DNA of 64,000 bases. It comes from Climacium dendroides (taxonomy: Eukaryota; Streptophyta; Bryopsida; Hypnales; Climaciaceae). The notes beneath the pieces are model-generated. The model did no database searches. It was not told where the DNA came from and saw nothing but the letters and a program-made list of their open reading frames with translations. The position numbers were made by a program, and so were the translations under genes. This document shows, in pieces, positions 60,417-64,000 of the stretch; within the stretch, counting starts at the first letter, position 1; every line of letters starts with the position of its first letter. The stretch spans positions 19,514,001 through 19,578,000 of the forward strand of contig OX467088.1 of assembly GCA_950106755.1 (NCBI GenBank). The letters are read 5' to 3'.

Positions 60417-63400
60417 TCAAAGAGGTTGCACATCACTTGCAGCAGGTTTCGGATTCTTAGGCTTTGGTATCTTGAACTTAGGGGCTGCTTTGCGTGACTC
60501 AAACATGCGATGCTTCACACGGCTTTTCTGCTTGTCTACAATTCCAGCCTTCCGGAAATACTCTGCTGACACTTCCTTGTTACCCAAAGCCTTTTCAGTG
60601 AGAGCAATTTCCTACAACGGAGACGACAGAGCAACATAAGAAAACAAAGAATTCCCCACATCAAAGAAGTTGAATAAATAAATGCCAGATTCTACCATGG
60701 TTCAGATTGAGAAAGACACAAAGAACACACAATGCATGACACAGCTTGTCGGAGCTAGTTCAACGCTGCAAAAACTACGTTCATGAGGGAGCATCTCACC
60801 ATCAAGACTGCAGAATTCTCATACTCCAGTGACAATGCAACCACCAATAGCTTTTGTGCAGCCTCCAAATTTCCATTAACACGTTCCATGTGAGCATAGG
60901 CCTGTCAACAAGACAACAGACCAACTCAGGAAATGAACCATCGAGAAACAGGCACCTAAGGTGAAAGCACCCAATCCCGTCCCTGTACCAATTTCGTCAT
61001 GATGTACCGACAGAGTACATTCTTACTAAGAAAATGTGCACCCTTGGTACATCGTGACGGAATTGGGTACATGGACGGGATTAGGTGCTTTCCCCTTAGA
61101 CTACTTCTTGTCAGCTGTTTGAAACAAGACAGTGTTATCATGACATCCACTTCAGATTAATTAACAGGTACCTGAAGACAGGGAATGCTCCGAGGATTAG
61201 TTCCAAGACCTCTTTCGAAAAGAATTCTGGCACCTGTCAAATTTCCAGCCTGTTGCTCCAATAAAGCCCATGCCTGTACTCAAAACACATTGATATTTCA
61301 GAAAAGGTCAATTGATATGATCGTCAGTTGAAACGAACACTACCTAAAAAACAAACGACAATAAAATTTGAATTATTTACATCGGCTTACAAAACAAGCA
61401 TAATGAGTGATTTTCTTCGTTAAAAGGGATATTACCTGCCAAGAGTGGACATTCTCAGGGTTCACTTCCACACACCGTTGGTACAGTTTGCGAGCACGTT
61501 CCCTTGCTGAGTCTGAACCAAGTAATGATTCTTGACGTGCCCAAGCCTGGAAAAGGAGATGCGTAAGTACATGACAATAATCTATTACAGAAGCAGGTGC
61601 GCTGGTAATATACATTTTCAATCGTAAATATTCAGTGCACAATATCAGCAAAATAATAAAGATCAAACCTGTAATGCGTGAAGGTTTCCAGGTTCTACGT
61701 CAAGTGCTTTCTGGAAAAGCTGCCTCATTTTTCCACGCTTTCCTTGGCTGGCCTCAAATAGTGCCCAAGCCTGTTAATGACCAAAAAGCTTTCGTTACAG
61801 ATGGCACCCATATCATCAAGACGACAAAAACAACACTCTCTAGTTAAAAAGCTTTACAATACGAATCATTCACCACCAAAATCAATAAAAAGCTAAACAA
61901 CATGCACAATGGTCGATGGCGACGAGCATAACTTAACAGCACAGGATTAATTTGCTTAGCTGAGTGACCAGATTATTAAAACGAGTGAGACCTTCGAAAC
62001 AAATTTAGAAAGCACCTTCAAGTAGCATATAATTCCAACCAGAAAATCAAGTAACTCGTAATTCTTCACTGCAAAGAAAAGATCACCTTAACAAGACTGG
62101 ATCAAAACAGTACTCCATCTCAATTTCTTGCTCACCTGCCAGCACTTCACATCTTCTGGAGCTGATTCCACAGCCAGTCTGAAGTGGTAACGAGCAGCAG
62201 CATAGTTGTGAGCTCGTGACTCTATAAGAGCTCGAGTTTGGTGAACTACTGCATTTCCAGGCTGTATCTTTGCAGCTCTTTCTAACAGCTCCCGGGCTTT
62301 GCTCCAATTTCCTAGCTTTTGCTCAAGCATAGCCCAGCCGTGCAATCCATATACGCCTGCTCCTTTCAGTTCTTTAACTCCGTTCTTCTCCCCCTTCAAG
62401 TGATTAAGAAGAAGAAGAATGATTAAAACCCTGGTAGAATTGCCTGAGTAGATCCTAATTGAAGTCCAAATTACTAATTCAATCATACTATAACAACACA
62501 AAGAGACCATACTTTGAAAAGATAAAAAGTCGAGAAAGCATTCTCAATAAGTAACTCCTGCCTATTATGTCCTAATAAAACAAATGATGGATTCCCTTCA
62601 GTTCCTAAAGCGATAATCCGAATCAAACCAAGAAACAATTGCAATATGGATTGTAATCTGGTAAACCATTACCATTACCATGATTTGCAAACACACAAAT
62701 TGACAGAGTGACAATGACAAAAGAAAAAAACACTCAACAGACAGTAACCTATACCTTGTGAGCTATTCGTACGGACTCCAGATATAAATATCTAGCTCTG
62801 GTGGCATTACGAGCCTGAGCTTCTAAAGACGCCCACCCTTGAAGCGCTTTGACATAGTTAAGACAATAATCTCCTTCTCTAAATGCTCCAACTGCCCTCT
62901 CATAATACGCTCCGGCTGCAACAGAATCTCCTGCCATGCACAACGATGAACATATCAATTTCGGTCCTACTCTGCATCTAGAAGCATCCTGACGCCCCGC
63001 ATCCAATATCTCTAAAGCAAGCCGTTTCTCTCGACAAGTACATGACTAAACAATATAAGCACCTTGAATCCTTGTCGAAACAGAGTCAAAGGAACATAAA
63101 ATTTCACGACTAAGAGATTAAAACCTACCCCTTTTTCGTTCCAATTGAGCCAAATGGACCATGACATCTGCATTGCTGGGATGTTTCTTTGCTAGCTGCC
63201 AGAACAAACACAGATATGACGATCAGAACAAAAACCGGGCTTGTTCATGCCCCAGAAAAATCTTACTGCCTATCGACCCGAACAAAACATACCTGTTCAA
63301 CAGTCCTTCAAGGGCTGAATCAGAACCACTAACAAACAGAGAGAAAAACATTTGAATACAGTAATCCGAAAATCATGTTTTACTCGCCAAAACACTCTTG

Positions 63401-64000
63401 AAGTCATCTGTACAATGACAAAGATCACCAACAATTTAGGTCATACATGAAGGCAGTTATCACAAATGGACTAACCTTCTCCAAGGTTCCATGTGCGGCT
63501 TTGATATCACCTGCTGCCAGCTGCTTCCTTGCTTTGCCTAACACTATGTCAAGGTCCGACTCAACGTCCACTTCTTCAGAATACAACTGCATTGCGTCCT
63601 CTTTTTCAAATTGCTCAGTAGCTGACGACTGCCACGAATTTCTTTGAGCACCAGCGACATCCAGGACAGCATTTCCGTCAACAAACCTCTTCTTTTCAGA
63701 TGTTGGAATAGGTTTGGAGGGTTTCGCTAACCTGGCTGGGCTTTGCACACTACTTCTACCACTGCTACTACTAGTTGAACCATTCACCGAGTCATTAACC
63801 CGGTCCATCCACATCTGTTGTTCTAACTCTTTTAACGGATAATCAGCTTCCTGCACACTTGGAGAGGAGCTTGCAGATCCATTGATTCTCTCTTTCGCTT
63901 CAGCACCATTTCTTTCCCCTGCAGCAGTTTCATCACCTACATGCAAAAGAGTCTCTAAGACGTCCGCGGATGCGCTATTTTGACTCACAGTACCATTTCC
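60417..64000 (-). CDS. TPR/HAT-repeat protein (HCF107/Mbb1-like class), 5' end outside the window
   Basis: Predicted exons: 64000-63476, 63195-63129, 63029-62755, 62393-62136, 61770-61669, 61546-61436, 61273-61172, 60901-60800 and 60611-60417; all phases agree. 578 residues are visible. The frame is open to the window edge, so the start lies beyond it. The first part is low-complexity, Ser/Glu-rich. From DIVLGKARKQLAAGDIKAAH onward it is a solenoid of about 34-residue helical repeats with signature AWAxxE...GN...AR.L...L...P. Four consecutive exons encode one repeat each (34, 37, 34 and 34 residues), all starting with A(W/Y)A and phase 0. The end is basic (KFKIPKPKNPKPAASDVQPL). RNA-binding TPR/HAT proteins such as HCF107 and Mbb1 protect plastid mRNA ends; a similar function is inferred, and another TPR family is possible. 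Confidence 0.8.
60959..61096. mobile_element. 138-bp foldback MITE in an intron of the TPR gene
   Basis: The arms of about 50 bp are nearly complementary: AGGTGAAAGCACCCAATCCC on the left, and AGGGGAAAGCACCTAATCCC as the complement of the right. TA flanks both sides (60957-60958 and 61097-61098). Its ends match those of the larger MITE at 34095-34461. It lies between the exons at 61273-61172 and 60901-60800. Confidence 0.85.

Noticed and set aside
60956..61150. Minus-strand 64-codon ORF in a TPR-gene intron
   Set aside because: It covers the foldback MITE. Its reading frame is a by-product of the inverted repeat.
63298..63319. Possible 22-bp micro-exon of the TPR gene (CAG/...CAG/GTATG)
   Set aside because: Including it breaks the frame. 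Joining 63476 directly to 63195 keeps phase 0 and gives a sensible repeat.

Overview
This is a window of a plant nuclear genome. The genes have many short introns with GT/AG borders, two genes look chloroplast-directed (a VTT membrane protein and a YceD/DUF177 protein), there are plastid DNA scraps (ndhD, 23S rRNA), and most of the sequence is AT-rich repeat. I would guess a non-seed land plant (bryophyte or lycophyte grade), but nothing here fixes the species.

Layout. 1-3.2 kb: AT-rich intergenic DNA with a tandem duplication. 3.4-7.6 kb (+): a seven-exon VTT/SNARE-associated (TVP38/TMEM64-like) membrane protein gene. 8.65-10.57 kb (-): a 100-residue DnaJ-type cysteine-rich zinc-finger gene, followed by five diverged ~320-bp tandem units and preceded by a ~47-bp tandem array. 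12.26-24.76 kb and 48.08-52.03 kb: one large ~100-bp satellite array with two orientation switches. 24.76-48.08 kb: a single 23.3-kb CACTA (En/Spm) transposon that split the satellite. 54.6-57.8 kb (+): a seven-exon YceD/DUF177 gene. 60.4-64.0 kb (-): a TPR/HAT-repeat gene running off the right edge.

The CACTA element is the main discovery. It starts CACTAGAAGAAA, ends TTTCTTAAAGTG, and is flanked by the 3-bp duplication TGT. Removing it and one TGT restores an ordinary satellite monomer. It carries divergently oriented TNPD-like (+) and TNPA-like (-) transposition genes; the TNPA-like gene has one in-frame TAG. Its other half holds unusual cargo: a decaying gene with two C2H2 zinc fingers and a double-stranded beta-helix dioxygenase signature (HxD, distal His) resembling TET/JBP-type 2OG-Fe(II) enzymes, plus plastid DNA scraps, a captured exon-like piece and a TA-flanked MITE.

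The host genes look like ordinary housekeeping or plastid functions and do not form a co-regulated group. What links them is the frequency of short tandem duplications in their UTRs and introns, and insertion of the same MITE family. Exon models were made by hand from splice signals and phase; all introns are predictions.
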